A stretch of 64,000 nucleotides of DNA, taken from NCBI RefSeq assembly GCF_000300195.1, contig NZ_AMQH01000018.1:1-64000 (forward strand), in the 5' to 3' direction. This document shows positions 47,884 through 58,400 of the stretch, piece after piece (the first letter of the stretch is position 1; each line of letters starts with the position of its first letter). Source of the DNA: Clostridium tunisiense TJ. Lineage in GTDB: Bacteria > Bacillota > Clostridia > Clostridiales > Clostridiaceae. Made by a program: the position numbers and the translations under genes. The notes under the pieces are model-generated. The model was given only the letters and a program-made list of their open reading frames with translations. It did no database searches and was not told the origin of the DNA.

Positions 47884-48090
47884 CTATTTTCCCTCCCTAT
47901 TTGCTTGTCTAGCAGTACTTTGACCAAAATAAAAAGCAATTACTAAACTAAATACAGTTAAGAATTGCTCTGCTGCTAAACTTTTTGTAATTGATAAGTA
48001 ACAAAATACTAAAGTCAATGTTAGTGCTATAATCTTTTTAATTTCAATAAGGTTCATAAACTTATTAATATTTTTATTTTCTTTATCCAT
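47884..48090 (-). CDS. Holin-like small membrane protein
   Basis: 68 residues with a charged N-terminus (DKENKNINK), two hydrophobic segments (about 20-37 and 42-58) and a polar basic tail (TARQANREGK). Size, topology and position two bases before the amidase support a holin role. No specific holin family is recognised. A GGAAGGTG site lies before the ATG. Confidence 0.7.
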   Translation of the reverse strand: MDKENKNINKFMNLIEIKKIIALTLTLVFCYLSITKSLAAEQFLTVFSLVIAFYFGQSTARQANREGK

Positions 48091-48092
48091 TA

Positions 48093-48377
48093 CTATACAC
48101 CTTCCTTTTCTACGCCATCTAATCTTTTATGAGCTGATTTAGCAGATTCCTCTACTCTAACTAATCTCTCACTAATATCATTAATTTTTCTATCCTGGGC
48201 CTTTATATCAATTCTTATATCATCTACACCTTTGCTTATATAGTCTATTTTAGTTTCTACTTGAGTAAAGCCCTTAGTTTCCTCTTTAGTGTCTTGTTTA
48301 AAATTCCTCTTCTGTGTAATAAATGTCCCAAATGCTCCAATGATAGTACAAATTAAACCTATTGTAATTGTCTCCAT
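48093..48377 (-). CDS. XhlA-like phage lysis-cassette protein
   Basis: 94 residues: an N-terminal membrane helix (ITIGLICTIIGAFGTFIT) followed by a long coiled coil (VETKIDYISKGVDDIRIDIKAQDRKINDISERLVRVEESAKSAHKRLDGV). This resembles hemolysin XhlA-type proteins that partner with holins, although in XhlA the membrane helix is at the C-terminus, so the topology is inverted here. It directly precedes the holin-like gene. Confidence 0.65.
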   Translation of the reverse strand: METITIGLICTIIGAFGTFITQKRNFKQDTKEETKGFTQVETKIDYISKGVDDIRIDIKAQDRKINDISERLVRVEESAKSAHKRLDGVEKEGV

Positions 48378-48407
48378 TTCACACCTTCCTTTTTATAAAA
48401 ATAGGCA

Positions 48408-48433
48408 AAATAAAAACACCTTCTTTTGGTGCT
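48408..48433 (-). terminator. Weak hairpin before the lysis genes
   Basis: GCACC and GGTGT pair around a seven-base loop, followed by TTTTATTTTG on the minus strand. A weak terminator or attenuator between structural and lysis genes. Confidence 0.45.
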
Positions 48434-48461
48434 CTATCTTGCCTTAAATGGTTATTCTAGA

Positions 48462-48713
48462 TTATATAACAGGTACTCCATATTGAATTGCCAATACTTC
48501 ACACTCAGCCCTGAACTCATTTACCATTGATTGTACCTGCTCTTTATTCTGTTCAAACACTGATGGTTTTTGAACATCAATTCTGTACTGAATCCCCTTA
48601 CTCTTTTCAAGTTTACAAGACATCTGAAGAACTACAACATCATTGCCATCTGGATCTTTAGTTGTAATGGCTTTATCTAAACTAATTACACTTTCATCTA
48701 ATACATTTAACAT
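48462..48713 (-). CDS. Small phage protein, unknown
   Basis: 83 residues, soluble, with no recognised motif (LEKSKGIQYRIDVQKPSVFEQNKEQVQSMVNEFRAECEVLA suggests a C-terminal helix). GGTGG precedes the ATG. It lies between the tail fibre and lysis genes, a common place for small baseplate or fibre-associated proteins. Confidence 0.55.
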   Translation of the reverse strand: MLNVLDESVISLDKAITTKDPDGNDVVVLQMSCKLEKSKGIQYRIDVQKPSVFEQNKEQVQSMVNEFRAECEVLAIQYGVPVI

Positions 48714-48737
48714 TTATACTCCACCTTTCAAAATTAT

Positions 48738-51464
48738 TTAAGCTCTTACACTAAATGTGGTTGAAATATATAGTTGACAGTTGTTTTCTAATATAGCATA
48801 TTGACTATTTCCGCTACCCTTGATTACAACTGTTTCCTTAATATAACCACTTGCTATGTCAGTTACAAGTGAATCCACTGGAAACCAACCACTACCACCA
48901 ATGCCTCCTCTACTTAAAGAGCAAGGGCTGCCATAAGAAATTAAGGCTCCATCTGAATTTCTTATTCCATAAAGATTTATTGCTACTGGACCATTAACAC
49001 CATGTGAGGTTGATTTTCTTTGCAGATATATTTGCCCTTTTAGGGTTGCTCCAGTTTTTCTTCCATCTGTCCAACTTTTAATGTTACTAAAATAAGCATA
49101 GCCAGTCCAAGGTGCATATGGTGACCATCCAGATTGAGCAAATAGACCAGGGTTATCCCAGTCGCTTCTTATAGAACGATAACTAATAGTGCTAAATGTA
49201 TGATTTTGTGTTACATCTACAAAGGTAGGTGCTAGTGCTGGATTACAACTTGTTGTTTGCACTGTATTTGTTTTTACTACTAGGCCTCCATAATTTTCTG
49301 CGAAACTTCCGTTTGCTGGTATTTGTCCATTAACACCTAAATAAGATCCGCTATATGCTATTCCTGCTAAGTCATTATTACTTCCTCTACAATTATCCAT
49401 GTAAGCCCTTGATACCATATCAACGGAAATTGGAGATTGATAGTTTGATATATCTGAGTTCGCAAGTATTGCAGTACTTCCTCCTGTAATTCCCAAAAAG
49501 TTAGGCCATGTAGATGGCTTTCTAGTTACTACACTTCTAATACCATTTACCCAAACAAGCTTACACTTATTTACCCATACCCCAACCCCATCTGGTACAT
49601 TACTTGGATTTATCATTGCACCATCATTTGAGTTTATTCCAGTTCTATTACCTTCTATGAATACGGTTATTTCATCATTTGTAAAATTGAACATTCCATT
49701 CCAAACAACTGTAGGTGCTAGGTTTATCCGTATAGTTCCAGCTCCTCTAACATCCCATATAGCACAGTATTCACTATAACTTCCACCTGCAACCTCCACA
49801 ACTAAATTCTGTCCATCATTTAATACCATACATCCATTAAGGGCGTTAAGTATTGCTGCTCTAATACTAGTACATTTATTATTAACATCTCTACCACTAC
49901 CATCACCGGTCTTTGTTGGAGCTACATATATACTCTTTGTGCCTAACCATGACGCCACTTTTAGAATAGACGGACTCGTAATATCAGATACGAGTAAGGA
50001 GGCTACACCATTAATCATACCCAATGAAGCAATAGTGTTATTAAGATTATCTTTTAAATAGAATCCTTCTGATGTCATATTAGTCTTAGTCTCATTTATA
50101 GTATGTGAGACTGCTATTCCACATTCATCTATACTTGTTACTCCAGAATAGATTTCACCTACATATGGACGCCATCCAAAGTCAACTGTACCCTCAAATA
50201 GTCGCATCTCTGCTACCCATAACACTGAATTGCCACTAGCTCCAGTACCATTATGCCATATAGATACTTGTGCATAAGAGCAATCTATTGGGGTATCTAT
50301 ATCTACTATAACCTCAGTGATGATTCCCTTCGTTGATGTCGTCGAATTAGGCGTGTAAGTTACTGTACCCCCATCAAATAACATGCCTAAAAATGTCACT
50401 CCTGCACTTGTAACGTTAGGTTCTAATAACATCTTAACAACTAGCTTATATTTAGTATTGGTTTTAACTTCAAAAGTATCAGAATACCAAAGATTTTCGA
50501 TGCTCTGATTCACAGGACGATCTAACCCCCAACCCGTTTTAAATGGGGAGCGAGCCTTGAATGTCGCATGTTTGGAATCATATACAGTTATATTCCCCCA
50601 ATCGGATAAATAAAAATATCTAGTCCCTTCATACCCTCTACTATTCCTGATTAAGTTTATCCCGCTCTTAGAAAATTTAATATCAAGATTTGTGGCTGTT
50701 TGTTCAAGTGTACTTAATCTTGTTTCTTGATTCGAAACTGTTTGAGGTGATGTCTGCTTCCATGATAAATCTCTAATATAACTTGTACCAACTTGACCAC
50801 TATATCTAGGTAGTACTCTAACTCTCATATATACAGCTCTTTGCCTTATGTCAGTACTTGATAGTGCATCTATATATCCTTCAAAAGTATTCCATACGTT
50901 CGCTGCAGTATTGCCTACATTAGACAAGTTACTAAAACCTACCGCTGCTTCATTTGTAGCAATTTGAACTTTATCTTTATCATAATAACAACATTGGACA
51001 TATAAAGTACCAATATTAGTATCCTTATTATGAAGAGATACCTTAAAATATTGAGCTGTGTTTGGATTACAAGCTATATAAGGTGTATAAAGCGAGGTAC
51101 CATTTACAATTTTAATGTAATTTTGTTCATTTGCATTTCCACCAATTTCTGTCGCTGGAACTATAGTATAAGAACCTAGTAAAAAAGGTTTATTTACTGT
51201 TGCTGCATTTCTCATGTACTCTAAATTTAGTAACTCAATACCATTTAATTTAGCCATAGTTCTAGCATTATTAACTGCATTGTCTATGTCACTTGGTGTT
51301 ACTGAAGCATTTACCCATGCGGAACCATTATATCTTTTTAATAAATTCGGTGTTAAAGAACTATCTAACCATAACTGGTCTTTTACTGGATTTAATGGCG
51401 CTGTCGTGCTTATATTAACATCGTTAAAATCTGTTATAGTAAATTGTGCTATACCTTTAGGCAT
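48738..51464 (-). CDS. Phage tail fibre / receptor-binding protein
   Basis: This 908-residue late structural protein begins with a short segment (AQFTITDFNDVNIS) shared with the upstream tail protein and probably used to attach to the baseplate. A carbohydrate-binding-like beta sandwich follows (about 255-430), then a region with SIYVAPTKTGDGSGRDVNNKC and repeated NSNDGAMI / SNYQSPISVDMV strands typical of right-handed beta-helix fibres, and a C-terminal head. It probably recognises the host surface. It is 12 bases after the 51477 gene; AAGGAGAGG precedes the ATG. Confidence 0.75.
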   Translation of the reverse strand: MPKGIAQFTITDFNDVNISTTAPLNPVKDQLWLDSSLTPNLLKRYNGSAWVNASVTPSDIDNAVNNARTMAKLNGIELLNLEYMRNAATVNKPFLLGSYTIVPATEIGGNANEQNYIKIVNGTSLYTPYIACNPNTAQYFKVSLHNKDTNIGTLYVQCCYYDKDKVQIATNEAAVGFSNLSNVGNTAANVWNTFEGYIDALSSTDIRQRAVYMRVRVLPRYSGQVGTSYIRDLSWKQTSPQTVSNQETRLSTLEQTATNLDIKFSKSGINLIRNSRGYEGTRYFYLSDWGNITVYDSKHATFKARSPFKTGWGLDRPVNQSIENLWYSDTFEVKTNTKYKLVVKMLLEPNVTSAGVTFLGMLFDGGTVTYTPNSTTSTKGIITEVIVDIDTPIDCSYAQVSIWHNGTGASGNSVLWVAEMRLFEGTVDFGWRPYVGEIYSGVTSIDECGIAVSHTINETKTNMTSEGFYLKDNLNNTIASLGMINGVASLLVSDITSPSILKVASWLGTKSIYVAPTKTGDGSGRDVNNKCTSIRAAILNALNGCMVLNDGQNLVVEVAGGSYSEYCAIWDVRGAGTIRINLAPTVVWNGMFNFTNDEITVFIEGNRTGINSNDGAMINPSNVPDGVGVWVNKCKLVWVNGIRSVVTRKPSTWPNFLGITGGSTAILANSDISNYQSPISVDMVSRAYMDNCRGSNNDLAGIAYSGSYLGVNGQIPANGSFAENYGGLVVKTNTVQTTSCNPALAPTFVDVTQNHTFSTISYRSIRSDWDNPGLFAQSGWSPYAPWTGYAYFSNIKSWTDGRKTGATLKGQIYLQRKSTSHGVNGPVAINLYGIRNSDGALISYGSPCSLSRGGIGGSGWFPVDSLVTDIASGYIKETVVIKGSGNSQYAILENNCQLYISTTFSVRA

Positions 51465-51476
51465 GTGATCCTCTCC

Positions 51477-52550
51477 TTAGTTTACTTCAACAGAGAATGT
51501 TGCCTTTACATCAACATCTGCATCTCCTACTGCCAAAGTTTTTCCTGCTTTAAAGTTAATTCCTGTACCACCAAAGTTAGCTACTAAGGTACCATCTTTA
51601 TCATATTTGAACCATTTGTAAGTGTATTTTGCTCCTGCAGTATCTATCTCATTTCCAGCTTGATACACTTTAGCAGTTAAAGTAGTACTTCCTACCCCAT
51701 TTTTAAAAACATCTCCTCCAGTGCTTATTATAGTTACTTGTAATGGATCTGATTGGTCAGCAATAGTTACTGTATCCACAAAAAATTGATTATAGGTATT
51801 ACTTCCTGAGTCTGTATCTTTAGCAATGCACTTAAATACACCATATACATTTACTGCTGAAGGGTAAATTACTAATATGTTTGAAGTTGTTCCAGTAACC
51901 ACATTAGCTGCATCTACTAATTTTCTCCAGCCTACTCCACCGCCTTGGTCTGTAGTTACTGAAGAATCCTGCTGATACCATTGATAGCTAACTAAGGTAG
52001 AATCAATAACAGAACCTCTCCATAGGTCGCATTGAGCCTTCAGTGAAGCAACTGTACCATTTTTAAATACATTACCATCTGGACACCATGCAACTGCATC
52101 AGCTATACCTCCACCATTTACTACCCTAGAAAATGATATAGACATTTTATATATTAAGTCTAGGTTAGTAGAAGGATCTCTGTAGACTATTTTGCACATG
52201 AAATCTTTACCTGGAAGTCCAGCCAACACGTTAGTTTTAACAGTAAGAGACTTAGGCTTTGATGCTCCTATAGCATAACTTGCATTAGCTGTAATAATAG
52301 TTTCGGTACCATTCGTAACATCATACCAATCTATGGATTGCACTGCTGCATCTGTAATAATGTCGCTTGCAGTTCCAAGTTTAAAAAGTGATGGAGTTAA
52401 TACTAAATTTCCTGTTGACCAATCAGGATTGTAACTATTGTTATCGGGGTTAAACATTTGAGTTTTTGCTTTATTAGACCCTATATATCCTGTTAAAGTT
52501 AATGCGTCATTATAATCGATAATAGTAAATTGACCAGTAGCAATTGCCAT
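51477..52550 (-). CDS. Phage tail/baseplate protein with Ig-like repeats
   Basis: 357 residues. The N-terminus (TGQFTIIDYNDALTLT) parallels that of the downstream fibre. The body has beta-rich domains, including two related segments: CPDGNVFKNGTVASLKAQC (about 152-170) and STGGDVFKNGVGSTTLTAKVY (about 273-293). The latter is also found at the C-terminus of the tail endopeptidase at 52977. It probably decorates the baseplate or fibre. AAGGAGATG precedes the ATG. Confidence 0.65.
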   Translation of the reverse strand: MAIATGQFTIIDYNDALTLTGYIGSNKAKTQMFNPDNNSYNPDWSTGNLVLTPSLFKLGTASDIITDAAVQSIDWYDVTNGTETIITANASYAIGASKPKSLTVKTNVLAGLPGKDFMCKIVYRDPSTNLDLIYKMSISFSRVVNGGGIADAVAWCPDGNVFKNGTVASLKAQCDLWRGSVIDSTLVSYQWYQQDSSVTTDQGGGVGWRKLVDAANVVTGTTSNILVIYPSAVNVYGVFKCIAKDTDSGSNTYNQFFVDTVTIADQSDPLQVTIISTGGDVFKNGVGSTTLTAKVYQAGNEIDTAGAKYTYKWFKYDKDGTLVANFGGTGINFKAGKTLAVGDADVDVKATFSVEVN

Positions 52551-52621
52551 ATTAACATCTCCTTTTTATTTACTTATTTTGTATTGACATGATAAAATTG
52601 TTATTTAGAGGGGGTGATATT

Positions 52622-52828
52622 ATGTTTTCTAAAATTAAAGTGTGCCCATACTGTAAATCACAGAAATTTGATGAACTAAAAACTGACGAAAATAAGATTT
52701 ATTCATTAGTACAATTTGACGTCATTACAGGAAGACAATCTACGGCTACACCTATAACACTTTATGGTTGTCGTGAGTGTGGACTTCTTACACTTCAATG
52801 TAAAGGTATAGATGTTACTGAAGATTAA
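52622..52828 (+). CDS. Zinc-ribbon small protein on the opposite strand of the tail genes
   Basis: 68 residues with CPYC near the N-terminus and CREC about 35 residues later, a zinc ribbon; it ends in an acidic tail (GIDVTED). No family recognised. I start at the ATG at 52622, with GGGGGTG six bases upstream; an in-frame ATG eleven codons earlier has no site. It is the only plus-strand gene in the late region, as expected for a moron (independently expressed cargo). Only a weak candidate promoter lies upstream. Confidence 0.6.
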   Translation: MFSKIKVCPYCKSQKFDELKTDENKIYSLVQFDVITGRQSTATPITLYGCRECGLLTLQCKGIDVTED

Positions 52829-52829
52829 A

Positions 52830-52961
52830 TTAGTCATAATGGAATACTAGCTCTTCTGCTCCATACTTTGTTTTTTCAATTGTAACTCTAGGCTGAACTT
52901 GTTTTTCTAGTTCAGCCACCCTTTTTTCAAGCATTTCAATTTTTTCTAAAAGTTTATCCAT
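52830..52961 (-). CDS. 43-residue coiled-coil microprotein in the tail operon
   Basis: An ATG with GAGGTG eight bases upstream opens a 43-codon frame beginning MDKLLEKIEMLEKRVAELE, a heptad-like coiled coil, and ending KYGAEELVFHYD. It lies 15 bases after the endopeptidase gene and is co-oriented with the tail genes, so it is probably translated. No homologue can be named; it could oligomerise or chaperone fibre proteins. Confidence 0.6.
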   Translation of the reverse strand: MDKLLEKIEMLEKRVAELEKQVQPRVTIEKTKYGAEELVFHYD

Positions 52962-52976
52962 AATTTAAACACCTCA

Positions 52977-54716
52977 TTATTCTAAAATTTCACAGTTAAA
53001 TGTCGCTCTTGTATACACATCATTTTTTGTTATTGTTATTTCTTTTGTTCCACCAAAATGTGAAGCATTCCACAGCTTATCTGCTTCAATATCATTAGAT
53101 ACTCTTGTCCATCTAAACTTATTAGCATCTATAGTGTCAGTTATATCTTCTCTCCCTTTGTAAACCCTTGCAATTAGTTTTGTATTTATAACTCCATTTT
53201 TAAAAACAATGCCATTAGTTGAAATTATATCTACAGTATAAGGTTTTATTTCCTCAATTTTTTCCATTACTTTTGAACTTACAGTTAAACTAATGCTTGT
53301 ATTGGAACTTAAATCAAGGTTTTGACCAAAATCACTAGACACTTGATTAGCTGTAATGGAATGAGCAGCAATAAATTTTCCTAATAAATAGCCATCCATG
53401 GTCATAGCAGTTTCATAAGGACCATTAACACCTATATTGCTATATCCTAGGCCATTAAGTCCCCATCTCCAAACTTTTTGTGCTGTCATAATATTGTCAG
53501 TATCCATAATCAATATCTCTACTGGTTTATCTTTTGGTCTAAAAACAACATGACCACCCAATGCACCTGTTAATAGCTCTGTGGCATGGTCTATGGCACT
53601 TTGCATCTTGGTACCTGTTACAGCATTTTGAAGTAATTCATCAACAGTACTTTTTAAAGAAGATAAACTGCTTAAGGTATTTACAATACTTTCTTTAAAG
53701 CTGCCTAACTCAATTTCTTTATATCTTTTAAGCAAGCAATCATACTTATACTTAATTACCTTAGCCTTTAAATCAAATCCATATTTAAGATGCTTTACAG
53801 TCACAGTGTCGCAAAGGTATATTCTTTCTAAAACTGCATAGTCCTTATATTCTTCTGTTTTACTCAGTTCTATAAAGTCAACTTTGTAATTAGCTACAGG
53901 AATATCTACTTTATTAACACTAAATTCCTGCTGTGCCCTTGCTCTAAGTTGATCTATAGCTATAGCTTCAGTTATTCCATTTTCTACATCAATTTTTATA
54001 TCTGAATACTCTATTTTTCTTATTTTAGGATGAGGGTAATTATTTATATAAGGACTATCTACATACTTCTCAGGAAGAAATAATCCATCATATCCCTGGG
54101 GCATTATGCGAGTTATAACAGAATCTAATTTAAGATCTTCTTCAATTGCTAAAAGGTTTTTACCATACCTAATAGCTACTCCTCTGTCTTGCCCTCTGTT
54201 TTGAAGAAGTTTAATTAAAAAGTTATCCCTTTCTAATTCCCCTCCCCATCTACCAAGGACTCCATCCTCAGAGAATATAACCTCTACAGGATTCCTTCTA
54301 ACAAAATAGGCTGTTTTGGGTACGGGTACATCACTAATAGAATTAAAGCTATGTGGGTATTGTGTTGAAGATAATATTCTATTTAAAGCTCCAGCACCAT
54401 CAGTGTTTGTAGGTCTGCAATCCTCAATGAAATTATCAATTAAGTCATAAAAAATATGTCTAGCAAATATTCTTATGCCAAACATATTTTTATATTTCCC
54501 ATATATTCTAAATAATTGTTCACCTGTTGGAGTTGGAGCCTTAATTATATTTTCATCTATAAGGTTCTTCCATTTTCCATTTAAATCAAAAGGATGCTCT
54601 AATTCTAGTTCAAACATTCCATTTCTTTCTTCTGCTACCTCACACAATGTAGGTATAAGAGGAGTAATACCATTATTATTAAAATTCGTTGTTTTGCTGT
54701 CATATACACAGATCAA
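52977..54716 (-). CDS. Prophage tail endopeptidase / tail spike-hub protein (Tal-like)
   Basis: This 579-residue protein begins with the phage minor-structural pattern MICVYDSKTTNFNNNGITPLIPTLCEVAEERNG and has a hub-like region (about 90-330, DRGVAIRYGKNL, RIMPQGYDGLFLPEKYVDSP). That matches the Prophage_tail/endopeptidase family that caps the tail and sits below Dit. The C-terminus carries an Ig-like domain (STNGIVFKNGVINTKLIARVY) shared with the next protein. The start is a TTG with AGGAGGGG seven bases upstream. It lies directly after Dit. Confidence 0.82.
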   Translation of the reverse strand: MICVYDSKTTNFNNNGITPLIPTLCEVAEERNGMFELELEHPFDLNGKWKNLIDENIIKAPTPTGEQLFRIYGKYKNMFGIRIFARHIFYDLIDNFIEDCRPTNTDGAGALNRILSSTQYPHSFNSISDVPVPKTAYFVRRNPVEVIFSEDGVLGRWGGELERDNFLIKLLQNRGQDRGVAIRYGKNLLAIEEDLKLDSVITRIMPQGYDGLFLPEKYVDSPYINNYPHPKIRKIEYSDIKIDVENGITEAIAIDQLRARAQQEFSVNKVDIPVANYKVDFIELSKTEEYKDYAVLERIYLCDTVTVKHLKYGFDLKAKVIKYKYDCLLKRYKEIELGSFKESIVNTLSSLSSLKSTVDELLQNAVTGTKMQSAIDHATELLTGALGGHVVFRPKDKPVEILIMDTDNIMTAQKVWRWGLNGLGYSNIGVNGPYETAMTMDGYLLGKFIAAHSITANQVSSDFGQNLDLSSNTSISLTVSSKVMEKIEEIKPYTVDIISTNGIVFKNGVINTKLIARVYKGREDITDTIDANKFRWTRVSNDIEADKLWNASHFGGTKEITITKNDVYTRATFNCEILE

Positions 54717-54727
54717 GTTATCCCCTC

Positions 54728-55426
54728 CTATAGGAAAGCTTCTCTATAAGTTATTTCTATCTTGGTTACATTTCCTATGAAGTCAATGATGTTTTCTCCT
54801 GGCTTTAAAATAGGAAATTCACCATGCATTTTATTATTTTGAAGCATTATATCCTTATATGCATCCTCTAATAAACCATCAATGGTTATATAATCTGCTA
54901 TTTGTTCAAGAATAATATTTTCATTATTAACGGTTAAAGTTATATCTCCTTGACCATAAACATTAATCAATGGTTTAACCTCTGCAGTACCGCTATAATT
55001 AAAAGAATTATTACTAGTTGTTATTGTTCTAATAATTTCATTGCCATATTTAAAAGGTTCACATATAAAATTCACTGAAAATCTTCCAAATTTTTTTAAT
55101 GACATTTCTATATTACTTGACTTTATAGCCTTAACTTTAAAGATTATATTTGGTATATGAGAAAAGAATAATATTCCTGAGCCTGTTAGCCAGCTACGTA
55201 TATAGCTACTTCTTGTAAATATATCTCCAGTATTATCTATAAGACCAAATTCAACTGGTATAGATATATCTTTATATCCTTTCCTGTTTACTGTTAATGA
55301 TCCATGTCTACCCTCAATTTTAATAAACTCAATATCCTCTTCTGGCATTGGAATGTTTGGCTTTTTTTCCATTATTAAATTAAACTTATTATATGAATTA
55401 GTATTATTAAAATCTAAAGTAAGCAT
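54728..55426 (-). CDS. Phage distal tail protein (Dit)
   Basis: This 232-residue protein matches the siphovirus Dit layout: an N-terminal belt domain (IEGRHGSLTVNRKGYKDISIPVEFGLID) and a C-terminal galectin-like domain (GTAEVKPLINVYGQGDITLTVNNENIIL). Hexamers of Dit join the tail tube to the baseplate. GGAGG precedes the ATG by seven bases. It is flanked by the tape measure and tail endopeptidase genes in canonical order. Confidence 0.88.
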   Translation of the reverse strand: MLTLDFNNTNSYNKFNLIMEKKPNIPMPEEDIEFIKIEGRHGSLTVNRKGYKDISIPVEFGLIDNTGDIFTRSSYIRSWLTGSGILFFSHIPNIIFKVKAIKSSNIEMSLKKFGRFSVNFICEPFKYGNEIIRTITTSNNSFNYSGTAEVKPLINVYGQGDITLTVNNENIILEQIADYITIDGLLEDAYKDIMLQNNKMHGEFPILKPGENIIDFIGNVTKIEITYREAFL

Positions 55427-55428
55427 TA

Positions 55429-58400
55429 CTATGGCCTCCTTCCATATGACAGGGAGATTTTATTTCCTATAAAACCCAATTCTTCATTCACATAGGGAGC
55501 AACTAATCTTGAAATCTCTCGACCATCAATATTTACAGGAATTATTATTGTTTGTTCTCCATTTCCTGAAAAACTCATATTATCTAGAACACTTGACGCA
55601 ACTTTACTAGCTACACTTTCAGCTGTTTTCATTACTAAATCTTCACTTGCCTCATGATTATAAATTCGTGTACTCCTTGGTAAATCATATACTTCATAAC
55701 CTTTTTCATGCAATGTTGTAAGACCACCTTGAAAGCTCCTATTTCCTGTCCAGTTCCCATCTATTGCTGAGGATGATTGCCCTCTACGAGCAGTTGGATT
55801 AACTTCATATGAGAAATTTTTATTTTCTGGTTTCCATCCATTCCACCATCTTTTAAGTTTATCCCACCAATTTAATATCTTACCTGTAGATGTATCTACT
55901 TGTTTTTCTAAATCTGAATTCATTCCCCTCATTTTTTCAATTGCATCCATTCTAGTTCTTTCAGCATTTTCAATGATACCATCCTTTTGTCTTTTAGCTT
56001 CTGCAATCATTTTATCTGCCTGCTCTTGTGATTTTATGACACCTTCTGACTTCATCTTCTCAATTAAGGCAATTCTTTTTTCATATTCACTGTTAGCTGT
56101 AGCAACTGCCTTATCTCTACTTTCATTTAGTTTAGATATATGTTGTGCTGCCTGTTCAGCAGTCACCCTTCCATCATAATCTTTCATTCTTTGAAGAATT
56201 ATTTTAGCTTCAACTTCATTTTCGGATAAAGCAGAAATTGATTTTTCTTTCATTTTTCCTCTCCACATAGTAACTGTTTCATATTCGCTTTGAGTTAACT
56301 CTCTGTGCTCAGCTGAAGCCCTATCTAAAATACTTTTAATCTGAGTTTCTGCATTATTAACTGTAGTCTCTTGATCAATATAATACTGATTCATACTAGT
56401 TAATATTTCTTGCTGCTCTGTATCAGTGATACTTTTAGTCTGATTAAATAGTTCTGTAGTTTCTTGTATAGCTGTATCTTTCTGCTTTCTATATCCTTCA
56501 ATGACCATATTACTCATTTCATTAAATTTAGCTGTAGTAGTGTTTTTTATTTCATCAGTTATTGTAGTAGAGTTAATATACAAACTATCTAACTCCGCCT
56601 TAACACCATTGTCAAGCTCCATGTATGCTCCTACAGCTTGTTTAGTTCCTTCGCTAATAGATATTACTGTAGAAGTCATAGATGTGTTTGCTTTACCTTC
56701 AAAGTTTTCCATAGCTTGTGCGCTATGTTCTACTGAGTCAGCAAATAAATCTACTGAAGGAACTACTTCTTGGGACATTGCTTTATGAATACCATAACCT
56801 ACTCCCACAACTGCAGCTCCAGCTAGTAACCATGGGGCAACTGCTAATGTTGCGGCTCCAAGCCCACCAGCTAATGCTCCCATTCCTGTTGTTCCACCAG
56901 CTACAGCTCCTGCAGCTCCTACTGCACCTGTTGCAGTGCTTGCTATTCCCATTGCGCCAGTTAGTTTGCTTAATCCTCCTGCTATACTTCCTACAGTTGA
57001 TATTACTCCTCCACCAACTTTAAGAACTCCGCCTAAACCTACAGTTAATGCTGCAGTTTTTAAAATAGTTTCTTGTGTTTCAGGTGGTAAAGCTGCAAAT
57101 TTATCAGCTAACTTCCCAATCGAATCAGCTACCTTAATTATTGTTGGGGCAAGGGATTGACCTAATTTAATTCCTGCTGTTTCAAGACTTCCCATCATCT
57201 GTTCAACACTAGCCTTAGCATTATCTTGCATGGTGTTCGCCATATTCTTAGCAGCACCATCACTACTTAAAAGGCTTTGAGTAAGTTTGTCTAGCTCCTG
57301 AGGACCAGCCTTAATAAGAGTTAACATACCCGACATTGCTTCTTGTCCAAAGATAGTACTTATAGCCTGTTGTTTCTGTTTATCAGTTAAACTTTCAGTT
57401 GATTTTCCTAGTCTTTCTATTAAGTCTTTTAATGAAACTAACTTACCTTCACTGTCAAAAGCATTAAATCCAATTTCCTTCATTGCTCCTGCTGCTTCCT
57501 TTGAAGGATCTGCTAGTCTACTTAAAGCTCCTCTTAAAGTAGTTCCAGCCTGTGAACCTTTAATTCCTGCATTTGCCATGATTCCTATAGCTGCTGTAAC
57601 TTCTTCTAAACTTCTTCCCATTGAACTAGCGAGTGGAGCCACATACTTCATAGCTTCTCCAGTATCTGAAACAGCTGCATTTGTAGCACTAGCATTCTTT
57701 GCTAACACATCGGCTACATGACCAGCCTTATCAGCTGCCAATCCAAACCCTCGTAATGTACTAGCGGCTATATCAGCACTATTTGCTAAGTCTTCACCGC
57801 TACTAGCTGCTAAATCTAACATACCAGGCATAGCTTGCATTATTTCAGTGACATTAAAACCAGCACTAGCTAAGTTCTCCATGCCTTGTGCAGATTGTTT
57901 GGCACTAAATGAGGTACTAGCTCCTAATTCTAATGCTTGTTTCTTTAGTTTTTCAAACTCATCTCCTGTTGCCTCTGAAATTGCCTTAACTCTGGACATT
58001 TGAGAATCAAAGTCCATTCCTACTTTTGCAGCTGCTATTCCAACCCCTATGAGTGGTGCTGATAGTCTTAAAATTTTATCTCCTGCAGCACTAGCAGTAC
58101 TTCCTACCTTTTGAAAGTGCTCTCCACTCTCCTTTAAAGCAGCACTAGCTCCAAGCCATTTATTTTCACTTTTAGCAAGTTCAGCATTAGTTTGCTTAAG
58201 TTGATTTTCCATTTTGACAAGACCTTCATCAGCTTTGTTCATTTGAGTTGTATAATAGTTTATTTGTTTTGCATTGCTCTCAATTTGATTGCCCTTATTC
58301 TTATATTCCTGTCCTAATGCTTTAAGCTCTGCCCTAGATTTTCCAGCCTCTTCGCTCTCTTTTCCATACTGCTTAATTATTTCTTGGTGGGCCATTCCTA

